Of a stretch of 64,000 nt of DNA, positions 44,187-53,314 are shown piece after piece. Within the stretch, counting starts at the first letter, position 1. Every line of letters starts with the position of its first letter. The notes under the pieces were generated by a model that saw nothing but the letters and a program-made list of their open reading frames with translations, had not been told where the DNA came from and did not search any database. Origin of the DNA: Rivularia sp034931125 (GTDB lineage: Bacteria; Cyanobacteriota; Cyanobacteriia; Cyanobacteriales; Nostocaceae); assembly GCF_034931125.1 (NCBI RefSeq), contig NZ_JAYGHM010000027.1, positions 33,294-97,293 of the forward strand, written 5' to 3'. A program made the translations under genes and the position numbers.

Positions 44187-44636
44187 ATTTTGTTTGCACC
44201 TAATTCTAACAATGGTGCGTTAGGATGTTCGGTCTAATCAAATTTATTAGCTGTAATTATGATGTTGGGTTACGACATGACAATATAGATTCTCGCAACA
44301 AGTGAAGTTTAATTTTTGTGTCTAATCCAACTTACAAAATTATGGCTTTATCAACATTTCAAATTATTTCAAGTAATATAATATTTCTACAGCGGTAAGT
44401 TAATTATTCTGTGATAGTAACCTTTTAGTAAGTACGCCACTTTCGAGTGCGTACTTTTCATTTTATGTATACATCTTTTACTATGGAATAGTAGCAAGTT
44501 AGAAAACTAATTTTAAAGATTAATAAGGATTAATTGTCATTATAAAATCCGAAAACTTGCATACCCGCTATTAAAATCCAAAATCTAAAATCTATTGACG
44601 CGGGAGCGTCTTCCCGTAGGGTAATCCAAAATCGAT
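44187..44636. other. 450-bp intergenic region with a stray terminator
   Basis: Holds the dispersed GATGTTGGGTTACGACA repeat (44261-44277), an intrinsic terminator-like hairpin at 44431-44457, and AAAATCCAAAATC repeats near 44573-44600. No ORF seen. Confidence 0.6.
44431..44457 (+). terminator. Intrinsic terminator-like hairpin without an adjacent gene
   Basis: AAGTACG pairs with CGTACTT, with an inner CAC/GTG pair and loop TTTCGA, followed by TTTCATTTTATG. It lies 245 bases downstream of dps. It may end dps or a small RNA. Confidence 0.6.
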
Positions 44637-45353
44637 ATGACTCAAAATACCAAGACTCATCTAATTCACGATCGCAATCATCGGGGTCGCACCCAAATAG
44701 GTTGGCTTGATAGCTATCATAGTTTTTCTTTTGGTGGTTTCTACGACCCAAAACGTTTAGGATTTCGCTCTTTACGGGTGATAAATGACGATCAAGTTGC
44801 TCCGGGGGCTGGATTCCCTACTCACGGTCATCGAGATATGGAAATCCTGACCTATGTTTTAGAAGGAGCATTGGAACATAAAGATAGTTTGGGAACTGGT
44901 TCGGTAATTCGTCCGGGTGAAGCACAAATTATGAGTGCTGGAACTGGAATTATGCATAGCGAGTTTAATCATTCCGAATCGCAACCCGTTCACCTGCTCC
45001 AAATTTGGATTATTCCCGAAAAACAAGGTTTAAAACCGAGATACGAGCAGAAAAGTTTTTCGGTTGAAGAAAGAACGGGACAACTACGTTTGATTGCTGC
45101 TCATGATGCACGAGATGGTGCTGTAAAAGTATATCAAGATGTGGATTTGTATACTTCAATTTTGCAGCCGGATGACAAAATTAGTTACCACACTCAACGC
45201 GATCGCTATACTTGGTTGCAAGTAGCTAAAGGAATTATAAACCTCAACGGTGAAGAATTAAGAGCAGGTGATGGAGTGCAATTTGATGGTGAAATACAAC
45301 TGGAAATGACAACTAATGTAGGTGGAGAAATCTTGCTGTTTGATTTGGCTTAA
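44637..45353 (+). CDS. Pirin family protein
   Basis: 238 residues, bicupin. Metal-binding His residues lie in FPTHGHRDMEILTYVLEG and in SAGTGIMHSEFNHSE. The block WLDSYHSFSFGGFYDPKRLG near the N-terminus and the LLQIWIIPEKQGLKPRYEQK segment are standard pirin features. Some bacterial pirins (YhhW) have quercetinase activity; here the activity is unknown. ATG start. Followed by a clear terminator. Confidence 0.94.
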   Translation: MTQNTKTHLIHDRNHRGRTQIGWLDSYHSFSFGGFYDPKRLGFRSLRVINDDQVAPGAGFPTHGHRDMEILTYVLEGALEHKDSLGTGSVIRPGEAQIMSAGTGIMHSEFNHSESQPVHLLQIWIIPEKQGLKPRYEQKSFSVEERTGQLRLIAAHDARDGAVKVYQDVDLYTSILQPDDKISYHTQRDRYTWLQVAKGIINLNGEELRAGDGVQFDGEIQLEMTTNVGGEILLFDLA

Positions 45354-45418
45354 TTTCCCTCGAAAAATTTCGTTGAGAACCAGCTTGATTGCCCATATTT
45401 TCATCTAAAAACTAATTT

Positions 45419-45457
45419 GGTGCGTTAACTCTACGTGACGCACCATTTTTATTTTTT
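45419..45457 (+). terminator. Rho-independent terminator of the pirin gene
   Basis: GGTGCGT (45419-45425) pairs with ACGCACC (45438-45444), followed by ATTTTTATTTTTT. It ends 100 bases after the pirin stop codon. Confidence 0.85.
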
Positions 45458-45646
45458 AAATCTAACTTAATGCAAAACATCACTTTTTTACCATGAATTG
45501 GCTCTTACTACAACTCTCTACAGATTGAATTATTATATAACAATTTTCTATCAAAAAACTATTTAAAAATGAAGCAAAATAAGCACATTTTCTGCAACAA
45601 TTGAAAAGACATTCAGAAAACACGATTGTAAGCTGTTGATATTACT

Positions 45647-45683
45647 CACCTTTAGGTAGAGTAAACGTTTGGCGTTAAAGGTG
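45647..45683. promoter_or_regulatory. Inverted repeat upstream of the RND operon
   Basis: CACCTTTA (45647-45654) and TAAAGGTG (45676-45683) are 21 bases apart, about 270 bases before the adaptor gene. It could be an operator or hairpin; no regulator gene is adjacent to test against. Confidence 0.3.
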
Positions 45684-45951
45684 TATATTAGGTCGAACTA
45701 TATAAAGATACGAATAAATGCTGAACCTAATTGCAATTTAGGTGATTTATAGTATTTGGATGAATAAAAGCGAATCAAGTTAATTTGTTTATAATCTGAA
45801 GAAATTGATCCATTTGGGGAACGTAAAACAATCTGTGAAGCAGTAAATATTCTTTTCGTTTCAAAATACTAGTAAAGAATGTGACTATCAGCCCGGTCAT
45901 TAATGCTTCATCAACGGATGGTTTCTATATTATGTAATTCCATATTTAATC

Positions 45952-47271
45952 ATGACCTTTCTACCTCCAGAAACCGTAATTGTAGATAACGAGAATGAAC
46001 CAGAAAAATCTCCCGAACCACCTCGTAAAAAAAGATGGTGGCTTTGGTTGTTGCTTACTGTATTACTACTAGGTGGTGGTGTGTTAGCTTGGCGTATGAT
46101 GTCTGAGGGAGAACAAAAGCCTGCTGCACAAAATGCTCAACCGCCCGTACCAGTAAAATTAGCCACAGTAGAATCTGGGACAATTGAAGATAGAGACGAA
46201 TATGTTGCTAGATTGGAATCGCGGCAAGCGGTAACTCTTCAGCCTCAAATAATGGGTAGAATTACGAAAATTTTCGTAAATTCAGGAGATGAAGTTAAAG
46301 AAGGGAATGCAGTAATGCAGATAGATTCTAGAGAACAACAAGCAGCAGTTAACAGTGTTGATGCAGCAGCACAAGCCGCTCGTTCTCAATTGCAAAACGC
46401 GATCGCAACTCTTAAATCTTTAGAAGCTGAAAGATTATCCAATGTTGCCGATGTTAATTTGAATCAGCAGGAATACGAAAGATATTCTAGTTTGGCAGCC
46501 CAAGGAGCAGTATCGCAACAAACTAGGCAGCAGTATGTTAATAAACTTGCCTCAGCAAAGGCTAAACTGAATGCACTTGACGCTCAAATTCAAGCCCAAA
46601 AAGCTTCAGTAAATCAAGCTGAAAAATCATTACAACAAGCTCAGGCAAATACTACACAAGAGCAAGTCCAGCTGCAATACTATACAGTTTCCGCTCCGAT
46701 TGCGGGTCAAGTGGGCGATTTAACAGTGAAAGTTGGCGATGTTGTGAGTACGACGACCCAACTAACAACTATTACCCAAAATAATCCCTTACAAGTTGAA
46801 ATTTCCATACCCCAAGAACGTGCAGCAGAACTACGTAAAGGAATGCCTATAGAGTTAGTTAACAATCAAGGTAAAATTTTGGGTCGGAGTCAAGTATTTT
46901 TTATCTCTCCTAACGTCAATCAAAATACTCAATCAATTTTAATTAAAGCAACTTTTGATAATTCTAATAATCAATTAAGAGCTTCAGAATACGTTAATGC
47001 TAGAGTAATTTGGCAGCGTCGTCCGGGAGTATTTATTCCTGCAACTTCAGTAGTTCGTTTAGCCGGAGAAACTTTTGTATATGTTGCCAAAAAACCTGAT
47101 TCTTCGCAACAAAATCCCCAATATATCGCCAAACAAAAGCGCGTTAAATTAGGTAATATTCGCGGCAATAATTATCAAGTCATAGAAGGATTAAGAGCAG
47201 GAGAAAGAATTATTGTCTCCGGCATACTTAATTTAAGAGATGGAGCGCCGATAATGCCAGATTCTAAGTAA
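45952..47271 (+). CDS. RND efflux periplasmic adaptor (membrane fusion protein)
   Basis: 439 residues. A basic stretch and one membrane helix (about 27-46) anchor it; there is no lipobox. The biotinyl-lipoyl halves are seen in VTLQPQIMGRITKIFVNSGD (about 95-114) and APIAGQVGDLTVKVGDVVS. A long helical hairpin (about 125-240) is rich in A, Q and L. Beta-barrel and membrane-proximal domains end at GERIIVSGILNLRDGAPIMP. It links the RND pump encoded 224 bases downstream to an outer-membrane channel, which is not encoded in the window. Confidence 0.94.
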   Translation: MTFLPPETVIVDNENEPEKSPEPPRKKRWWLWLLLTVLLLGGGVLAWRMMSEGEQKPAAQNAQPPVPVKLATVESGTIEDRDEYVARLESRQAVTLQPQIMGRITKIFVNSGDEVKEGNAVMQIDSREQQAAVNSVDAAAQAARSQLQNAIATLKSLEAERLSNVADVNLNQQEYERYSSLAAQGAVSQQTRQQYVNKLASAKAKLNALDAQIQAQKASVNQAEKSLQQAQANTTQEQVQLQYYTVSAPIAGQVGDLTVKVGDVVSTTTQLTTITQNNPLQVEISIPQERAAELRKGMPIELVNNQGKILGRSQVFFISPNVNQNTQSILIKATFDNSNNQLRASEYVNARVIWQRRPGVFIPATSVVRLAGETFVYVAKKPDSSQQNPQYIAKQKRVKLGNIRGNNYQVIEGLRAGERIIVSGILNLRDGAPIMPDSK

Positions 47272-47279
47272 AAGTTAAA

Positions 47280-47490
47280 AGTGAGGAGTTAGGAGTGAGG
47301 AGTTATGAGTTATAACTTTGTTTTTGAGAACTGTTTACCTTTAATATTCAAACCTTTAAATTTGTTTATTCGTAACTCCCGATTTCTGATTCTTAATTCC
47401 TATTGTCAACTCCTAATTTCTAACTTTTAACTCTTAGCTCCCAACTCCTAACTCATAATTGCTAACTCCTAACTCCTAACTCCTAACTAT
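47280..47490. repeat. Degenerate GAGTTAGGA / CTCCTAA heptamers between adaptor and pump genes
   Basis: Copies of GAGTTAGGAGTGAGGAG (47282-47303) and, in opposite sense, CTCCTAACTCCTAACTCC (about 47445-47488) occupy most of the gap, so an operon transcript would carry repeats able to pair with each other. Confidence 0.85.
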
Positions 47491-47495
47491 TTCTT

Positions 47496-50400
47496 ATGTT
47501 TGCTGACTTTTTTATTAAGCGACCTGTTTTTACAAGTGTCTGCGCGATTATTATTCTGCTGGTGGGAGCAATTAGTATTCCCACGCTACCAACAGCGAGA
47601 TATCCAGAAATTAGCCCGACTCAAATTAGTGTAACTGCTAACTACGTTGGTGCGAATGCGGAAGTTGTGGAAAAAACTGTAACTACCGTTCTAGAACAGC
47701 AGTTAAATGGTGTGGAAGGCTTGAAGTATATGTCTTCGAGCAGCAGTAACAGCGGAACGAGTCAAATTACTGTCACCTTCGATGCTGAACGAAACAAAGA
47801 TATTGCAGCGGTTGACGTGCAAAACCGGGTTTCTCTTGCCGAACCGCAGTTACCTGAAGCCGTACAAAGAACCGGAGTTGTTGTTAGTAAGGAATCAAGT
47901 AATATTCTCTTGGCTATGGGGCTGTATAGCGAAAACAAAGAGTTTGATAACGTATTTCTCAGTAATTATGCTGACCTTTATGTCAGAGATAATTTACAAA
48001 AAATTAACGGTGTCAGTCGAGCGCAAATTTTTGGCGAACGTCGTTATGCAATGCGTTTGTGGCTCGATCCTAACCGTTTAGCAAGTCGCAATTTAACGGC
48101 TCAAGATGTAATTAACGCTCTCAACGAACAAAACGTCCAGGTGGGTGCGGGACAACTCGGTCAGCAACCGACACCACCCGACCAAATGTATCAAATTGAT
48201 TTACGCGCTTTAGGTAGACTGCAAAATGTTTCCGAGTTTGACGATATTGTCGTCAAAGCTGGGGATAATGGCGTTTTAGTTAAGTTGAAAGACATCGGAA
48301 GAGCGGAGTTAGGAGCGGAAAATTACAACTCGTTTTTAAGATTTAAAGGTAATGAAGGGGTTGGTGTGGGGATATTTCCGACTCCGGGAAGTAATGCTTT
48401 GGAAGTTGCTGCTGCTGTAAAAGCGGAAATGGCAGAATTAGCTAAGGATTTTCCGCCGGGGATGCAGTATCAGGTGGCGTTTGATACGACTGCTTTTGTG
48501 GAGGAATCGCTTTCAGAAGTTGTGAAAACGCTGTTGTTATCGATAGGTTTGGTTGTTTTAGTAATCTTTATTTTCTTACAAGATTGGCGGACAACTATTG
48601 TACCCGTGATTACAATTCCTTTAGCGTTAATCGGTACTTTTGGATTTATCAAAATTTTTGGATTTTCGATTAATACCTTAACTTTATTCGGTTTAACTTT
48701 AGCGACGGGGATGGTAGTTGATGACGCGATTGTGGTGGTAGAAGATATTTCTCGCTTGATTAATGAAAAGGAAATGTCACCACAAGCAGCAGCTTCGGCT
48801 GCGATGCGTGAATTAACTGGAGCGGTAATTGCAACTTCTTTAGTATTAATGGCGGTATTTATTCCGGTAGCATTTTTTCCCGGTTCTACTGGTAAGATTT
48901 ATCGTCAATTTGCGCTGACGATTGCCTTTTCTGTGGCAATTTCTACTTTTTTAGCATTAACTTTGACTCCTGCTTTATCGGGATTATTGTTTAGAAGAAA
49001 GACAGAAAGTGGTGGTTTTATTAATAAAATTTTTGACGCGATTAACTGGTTTTTAGACTCGGTAAGAAGTGGCTACGAATGGTCGCTACAACGTTTAATA
49101 CATTTAAAATTTATAGTTTTAGTTGTATTTGCGGCATTATTAGTAACTACTGGTTGGCTTTACACTATAGTTCCCCAAGCATTTTTACCAGAAGAAGACC
49201 AAGGTTATTTTATTACGATTATCCAAGGACCCGAAGGAGTTTCCTTAAACTACACCAGTCAGGTGATGCGACAGGTAGAAGAAAAAATTCTCGAATTACC
49301 GGAAGTTGTGGGGACTTTTGCGATCGGTGGTTTTGGTTTTAGCGGTAGTACTGCTAATAACGGCGTAATTTTTACTACTTTGAAACCTTGGGGAGAAAGG
49401 ACGGGAAAAGGACAATCATCTTTAGCAATTATTGATAAATTGAGTAAGCAGTTTTTTAGCATTACCGACGCGAGAGTTTTGCCGGTAAATCCGCCATCAA
49501 TTCAAGGGTTGGGTAGTTTCAGTGGCTTTCAATTTCAGTTGCAAGATAGAAGAGGAAACAGCAGCTTAGCTGTAATGCTGCAAGAAATGGGAGAATTGCT
49601 GGGAAAAGGCAATCAAAGACCAGAGATACAGGCTGTTTTCAGTACTTTTTCGGCGAATATGCCTCAACTGTTGATCGAAGTCAATCGCGATCGCGCTAAA
49701 GCATTACAAGTTGATATCGACGATGTTTTTAGTACTTTGCAGACTTATATCGGTTCGCGATACGTTAACGATTTTAATTTGGAACAGCGGACTTATCGGG
49801 TTTACGTGCAAGCAGACGCTCAATATCGCTCCAATCCCGAAGATATCGGCAAATTGTACGTCCGCTCTCAAAACGATCAAATGATTCCCATGAGTAATTT
49901 GGTGAAAGTTACTTCCACTACCGGAGCGCAAACTATTAACCATTACAACCTGTATCGTTCGATTGAAATTAACGGACAAACAGCACCCGGTTACAGTTCT
50001 GGACAAGCTTTAGACGCAATGGAGGAAGTTGCAAAGGATACCTTACCGAGAACTTTTGGTTACGAATGGGCTGGAATTTCAGCGGAAGAGAAGGAATCTG
50101 GAGGACAAGCACCGTTAATTTTTGGTTTGGGACTGGTTTTTGTATTGTTAGTATTAGCAGCGCAATACGAGAACTATATTGACCCGTTGATTATTATGCT
50201 TTCAGTTCCCCTAGCTATTTTGGGAGCGCTATCAGCACAGTATTTACGGGGTTTAGAAAATGATGTATTTTGTCAAGTTGGTTTGGTCATGTTAATTGGT
50301 TTGGCTTCTAAAAACGCCATTTTGATTGTAGAATTTGCCAATCAATTGAGAGCAGAAGGACTTTCCATATCGAAAGCAGCGCTACGAGCATCAGAAGAAC

Positions 50401-50669
50401 GTTTGCGACCAATCTTGATGACAGCTTTATCAACTTTGTTGGGGATTTTCCCTTTATTAATAGCCACAGGTGCGGGTGCTGGTAGTCGTCAATCTTTGGG
50501 TACCGCTGTGTTTGGAGGAATGTTTGTCGCGACGTTTTTAAGTCTGTTTGTAGTACCTATTTTATATATTGTAATTGTGTCTTTAAGAGAGCAATTCATG
50601 CCTTCTAAAAGAGAGGAAAGAGTGGAATCTATGGAAGAAAATGGTAAAGTTCCGGCAAGTAGTCGTTAA
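47496..50669 (+). CDS. RND (HAE1-type) multidrug efflux permease
   Basis: 1057 residues, the full AcrB-like length with twelve helices. The proton-relay Asp pair is in GMVVDDAIVVVEDISRL, and the Lys of the relay is in GLASKNAILIVEFANQL. It begins MFADFFIKRPVFTSVCAIII, the hallmark of the family (PVFTxV), and the porter domains carry TSQITVTFD, NRVSLAEPQLP and FSGFQFQLQDR. It exports hydrophobic or amphiphilic compounds using the proton gradient; the substrate range cannot be read. It forms a unit with the adaptor upstream. The last 20 residues are charged. Confidence 0.96.
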   Translation: MFADFFIKRPVFTSVCAIIILLVGAISIPTLPTARYPEISPTQISVTANYVGANAEVVEKTVTTVLEQQLNGVEGLKYMSSSSSNSGTSQITVTFDAERNKDIAAVDVQNRVSLAEPQLPEAVQRTGVVVSKESSNILLAMGLYSENKEFDNVFLSNYADLYVRDNLQKINGVSRAQIFGERRYAMRLWLDPNRLASRNLTAQDVINALNEQNVQVGAGQLGQQPTPPDQMYQIDLRALGRLQNVSEFDDIVVKAGDNGVLVKLKDIGRAELGAENYNSFLRFKGNEGVGVGIFPTPGSNALEVAAAVKAEMAELAKDFPPGMQYQVAFDTTAFVEESLSEVVKTLLLSIGLVVLVIFIFLQDWRTTIVPVITIPLALIGTFGFIKIFGFSINTLTLFGLTLATGMVVDDAIVVVEDISRLINEKEMSPQAAASAAMRELTGAVIATSLVLMAVFIPVAFFPGSTGKIYRQFALTIAFSVAISTFLALTLTPALSGLLFRRKTESGGFINKIFDAINWFLDSVRSGYEWSLQRLIHLKFIVLVVFAALLVTTGWLYTIVPQAFLPEEDQGYFITIIQGPEGVSLNYTSQVMRQVEEKILELPEVVGTFAIGGFGFSGSTANNGVIFTTLKPWGERTGKGQSSLAIIDKLSKQFFSITDARVLPVNPPSIQGLGSFSGFQFQLQDRRGNSSLAVMLQEMGELLGKGNQRPEIQAVFSTFSANMPQLLIEVNRDRAKALQVDIDDVFSTLQTYIGSRYVNDFNLEQRTYRVYVQADAQYRSNPEDIGKLYVRSQNDQMIPMSNLVKVTSTTGAQTINHYNLYRSIEINGQTAPGYSSGQALDAMEEVAKDTLPRTFGYEWAGISAEEKESGGQAPLIFGLGLVFVLLVLAAQYENYIDPLIIMLSVPLAILGALSAQYLRGLENDVFCQVGLVMLIGLASKNAILIVEFANQLRAEGLSISKAALRASEERLRPILMTALSTLLGIFPLLIATGAGAGSRQSLGTAVFGGMFVATFLSLFVVPILYIVIVSLREQFMPSKREERVESMEENGKVPASSR

Positions 50670-50944
50670 TTAAGAGTAGGGAATTGGAGGTGAATTCAAA
50701 ATTGATTGGTCTTCATCTCTAAACTTTTATCATACTTACCAAAAGAAGTTGCAATTATAACAGGTAATAAAAATGGTATTGTGCGATCGTCCTTAGAGTA
50801 TACGGTATTTCACATCCGAGCAGAACATTTATAAACCAAAGCAATACTAGCTTTAAATTATACGTATTGCTAACAATTTGGTGGATAAACAAATGAAGAT
50901 TTGGCTCGTGGAAATCAGTATCCTTTAATATTGGAGGTTTGCAA

Positions 50945-51583
50945 ATGATAGTCCGTTCGCTCAAAATGTGGCTAGTTCCCCTAGCTCTTAGCACAGTTAG
51001 TGTCTGCTCCTTTGCAGCAAAAGCAGCAGCAGAAACCGTCTATCCGTTTACTGGTAACTACCGCACAGTGGTAAACATTACACCCATTCAAGGAAATATT
51101 TCCCAGGTTTTTGAGGTAGGAGAGAGTGATGATGCACCCTATGGTTTAGATAAATACGAGGGTTTGACATATTCTGTACTTGATGATAATGGCAATCTCA
51201 CCTTTAATAACGACCCAAGTTTTTTTGGAGTAGAAGATTACCCACTAGGCTACATACAATTGGGTGACGGAACCAATAAGCTGTTTGGCACCAGTGATGC
51301 TAGCGCTTCGGTTGACTTTGAGAACCTGACAGCTCAAGGTTCTGGTGTAGTTTATATTACTGACGGTGAAGGTATGTTCGAGGGTGCAACCGCGACACTC
51401 TCGTTTTTTGAAGAAGACATAGTAACTTTAGGTGAAAAGATTACTCTAAACGGTTTAGCTTTAGTAAGTGGTCCGATTAAAGTCCCACATACAGTTCCAG
51501 AACCAACTATCACCACAGCCTTAATTGGTATAGGGTTGTTTGGAATCAGTTCCAAATTGCGCCGACGTAAACAAAGTTTGTAA
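50945..51583 (+). CDS. Secreted protein with PEP-CTERM sorting signal
   Basis: 212 residues from ATG 50945, chosen for GGAGG 7 bases upstream. The N-terminal signal peptide ends near FAAKAAAETV. The body is rich in G, D, N, S and T with beta-strand character. The C-terminus has VPEP (about 186-189), then a membrane helix TTALIGIGLFGISS and a basic tail KLRRRKQS: the PEP-CTERM signal for exosortase-dependent sorting. Function of the body unknown; usual guess is a cell-surface or matrix component. Confidence 0.88.
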   Translation: MIVRSLKMWLVPLALSTVSVCSFAAKAAAETVYPFTGNYRTVVNITPIQGNISQVFEVGESDDAPYGLDKYEGLTYSVLDDNGNLTFNNDPSFFGVEDYPLGYIQLGDGTNKLFGTSDASASVDFENLTAQGSGVVYITDGEGMFEGATATLSFFEEDIVTLGEKITLNGLALVSGPIKVPHTVPEPTITTALIGIGLFGISSKLRRRKQSL

Positions 51584-51599
51584 ATATCAGCAACTAGTA

Positions 51600-51953
51600 G
51601 TTTCATCGTGATTTTTTCAGCTACGTCAAAAATCACTACAGGATAAATCGGTAAATCATGTTTCTCATACAGCCGAGCGAAATATTTAAACATCCGCTTG
51701 GCAAAATCTTTCTGGGTATAAGCTTGTTTTCAATGTGAATTAAAAAGTAAGCATCCTGTTGTCAATATTTAACCTTTACCAGCACATCGATTTCTTTCTT
51801 ATCACCGGAAGTCACATCATTAAAAACTTCCTGCGGTAAAAATTAAATCGAATCTCTATCAATATCCCCAACAACGAGCAGTAAAAATAAATCGATAAAT
51901 TCAATGAAAAATGTTGAAATTAACTCTTTAAATAAACGGTCGTGGTCTACCAT
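51600..51953 (-). pseudogene. Rpn/PD-(D/E)XK nuclease family pseudogene
   Basis: Read leftwards from ATG 51953: MVDHDRLFKELISTFFIEFI, LLLVVGDIDRDSI, stop, FLPQEVFNDVTSGDKKEIDV, LVKVKY, stop, QQDAYFLIHIEN. After a frameshift it continues FAKRMFKYFARLYEKHDLPI then YPVVIF. These are the consecutive blocks of Rpn/transposase_31-like nucleases that are multicopy in cyanobacteria, including the EID of the catalytic core. Two in-frame stops, one frameshift and loss of the C-terminal part show the gene is dead. The right flank abuts the PEP-CTERM gene. Confidence 0.85.
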
Positions 51954-52229
51954 GCACCTTTTGTTTGAAAACCCTAATTATTAAGAATTATCTCATAATC
52001 TTGGCTGAGATTAAGGTGAGTATGAAGAAGACTATCAAAAAAACACAGTTTATGTCACTTTTTGTTACGAGTATGTAAGTTCTACAAACAAGTATTTGCC
52101 CCCCCAGGTTTTCCTGTCAATAATGGGATTGTTGACTACAAAAATTGCGATGGTTGATTCATGGCAATTTTGATTATTGCAACGGGTTATCTTATCTAAC
52201 TACATCTGCCGTAACTTGAGGTTTAATTG

Positions 52230-52433
52230 ATGAAAAGAACTTTTTTTATTATTGCACTAGCTATTTTCTTTACTTTTGATATATTTTTCGCTATCTCGAC
52301 TGCTGTAGCGGATAATGTCAAAAGCTCGCCAAATATGGAAATTATGCAATCTGTTCAAGGTAAAACGGTAATTTTTCAACCCATTACCGATGATGCTGCA
52401 AATCAATCCGTAACCGAAAGCGCTCAACCATAA
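52230..52433 (+). CDS. Small secreted protein of unknown function
   Basis: 67 residues from ATG 52230 with TGAGG about 7 bases upstream. A signal peptide (MKRTFFIIALAIFFTFDIFF then AVAD) is followed by a 40-residue mature part containing EIMQSVQGKTVIFQPIT. Low complexity, no Cys. The coding region ends just before a GC-rich dispersed repeat. I do not recognise the family, and the call rests on the signal peptide and ribosome-binding site. Confidence 0.5.
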   Translation: MKRTFFIIALAIFFTFDIFFAISTAVADNVKSSPNMEIMQSVQGKTVIFQPITDDAANQSVTESAQP

Positions 52434-52666
52434 CCAAGAGGGGGGAGGGGAGCAATTACCAATTTCTCCTCCGGAGAGGCTACGCCAACGCAATTACCCG
52501 CGTCGGGTCACTCCGTGAATCTGCCCTTACGCACACGCAATTATTAACTCCTAACTCCTCACTCCTCACTCCTCACTCCTAACTCCCTATTAGTAACCGC
52601 CTTATGGTAGGTTAAGTTTAAATCCATATAATAAATAATTCTTATCTTTATGGCTGGAGTGAAATC
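52434..52666. repeat. Dispersed GC-rich repeat plus heptamer array
   Basis: 52470-52540 carries GGAGAGGCTACGCC and CTTACGCACACGCAATT modules shared with the 17 and 57 kb islands. 52545-52588 is a CTCCTAA/CTCCTCA heptamer array. They directly precede ccmP. Confidence 0.85.
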
Positions 52667-53305
52667 TTGGGTGTAGAACTACGCAGTTTTGTATATCTCG
52701 ACAATTTGCAACCTCAACACGCAGCATATATGGGAACGGTAGCTCAAGGTTTTTTACCATTACCTGGAGACACTTCTTTATGGGTAGAAATTTCTCCTGG
52801 AATAGAAATTAATCGAATTACTGATGTAGCATTAAAAGCCGCTTCGGTACGTCCGGGGGTACAGATGGTGGAAAGACTGTATGGCTTATTGGAAGTGCAT
52901 TCTAGCTCCCAGGGTGAAACTCGAACTGCGGGAGAAGCTATCCTAGCGGCTTTGGGACTTAGAAGAAATGAAGGACTTAAACCCAGGGTGGTTTCCAGTC
53001 AAATTATTCGTAATGTTGACGCTTATCAAACACAACTGATCAATCGGACTCGAAGGGGACAATTATTATTAGCGGGACAAACTTTGTATGTATTGGAAGT
53101 TGAACCTGCTGCTTATGCTGCATTAGCTGCAAATGAAGCTGAGAAAGCTGCTGCGATCAATATTCTTGCTGTCAATGCTGTCGGTAGTTTTGGCAGGCTT
53201 TATTTAGGCGGACAAGAACAGGATATACTTGCAGGAGCAGATGGAGCGCTAGCAGCTATTGAAAGCGTAGCTGGTAGGGTAAGTTCCCATAAGCGTCAGC
53301 AGTAA
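52667..53305 (+). CDS. ccmP: Carboxysome shell protein CcmP (tandem BMC-T)
   Basis: 212 residues with two BMC domains in tandem. It opens MGVELRSFVYLDNLQPQHAA and includes PLPGDTSLWVEISPGIEINR, RPGVQMVERLYGLLEVHSS, and in the second half QIIRNVDAYQTQLINRTRRG and VNAVGSFGRLYLGGQEQDIL. CcmP trimers stack and carry a gated central pore in the beta-carboxysome shell. The start is TTG 52667 with GGAG 8 bases upstream; the nearby ATG and GTG are out of frame. CcmP is commonly encoded away from the main ccm cluster. A pentapeptide-repeat gene follows after 9 bases. Confidence 0.94.
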   Translation: MGVELRSFVYLDNLQPQHAAYMGTVAQGFLPLPGDTSLWVEISPGIEINRITDVALKAASVRPGVQMVERLYGLLEVHSSSQGETRTAGEAILAALGLRRNEGLKPRVVSSQIIRNVDAYQTQLINRTRRGQLLLAGQTLYVLEVEPAAYAALAANEAEKAAAINILAVNAVGSFGRLYLGGQEQDILAGADGALAAIESVAGRVSSHKRQQ

Positions 53306-53314
53306 AGATTAATC

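Larger units (their letters stand above)
45354..45951. other. 598-bp intergenic region upstream of the RND pump genes
   Basis: Contains the pirin terminator and an inverted repeat CACCTTTA/TAAAGGTG at 45647-45683. The remainder is AT-rich with no ORF; the adaptor promoter should be here. Confidence 0.55.

Noticed and set aside
44530..44751. Minus-strand 73-codon frame over the pirin gene start
   Set aside because: It overlaps the well-supported pirin coding region and has no recognisable motif.
52257..52493. Minus-strand 78-codon frame opposite the small secreted protein
   Set aside because: It is a shadow frame without a ribosome-binding site; the plus strand has both a site and a signal peptide.
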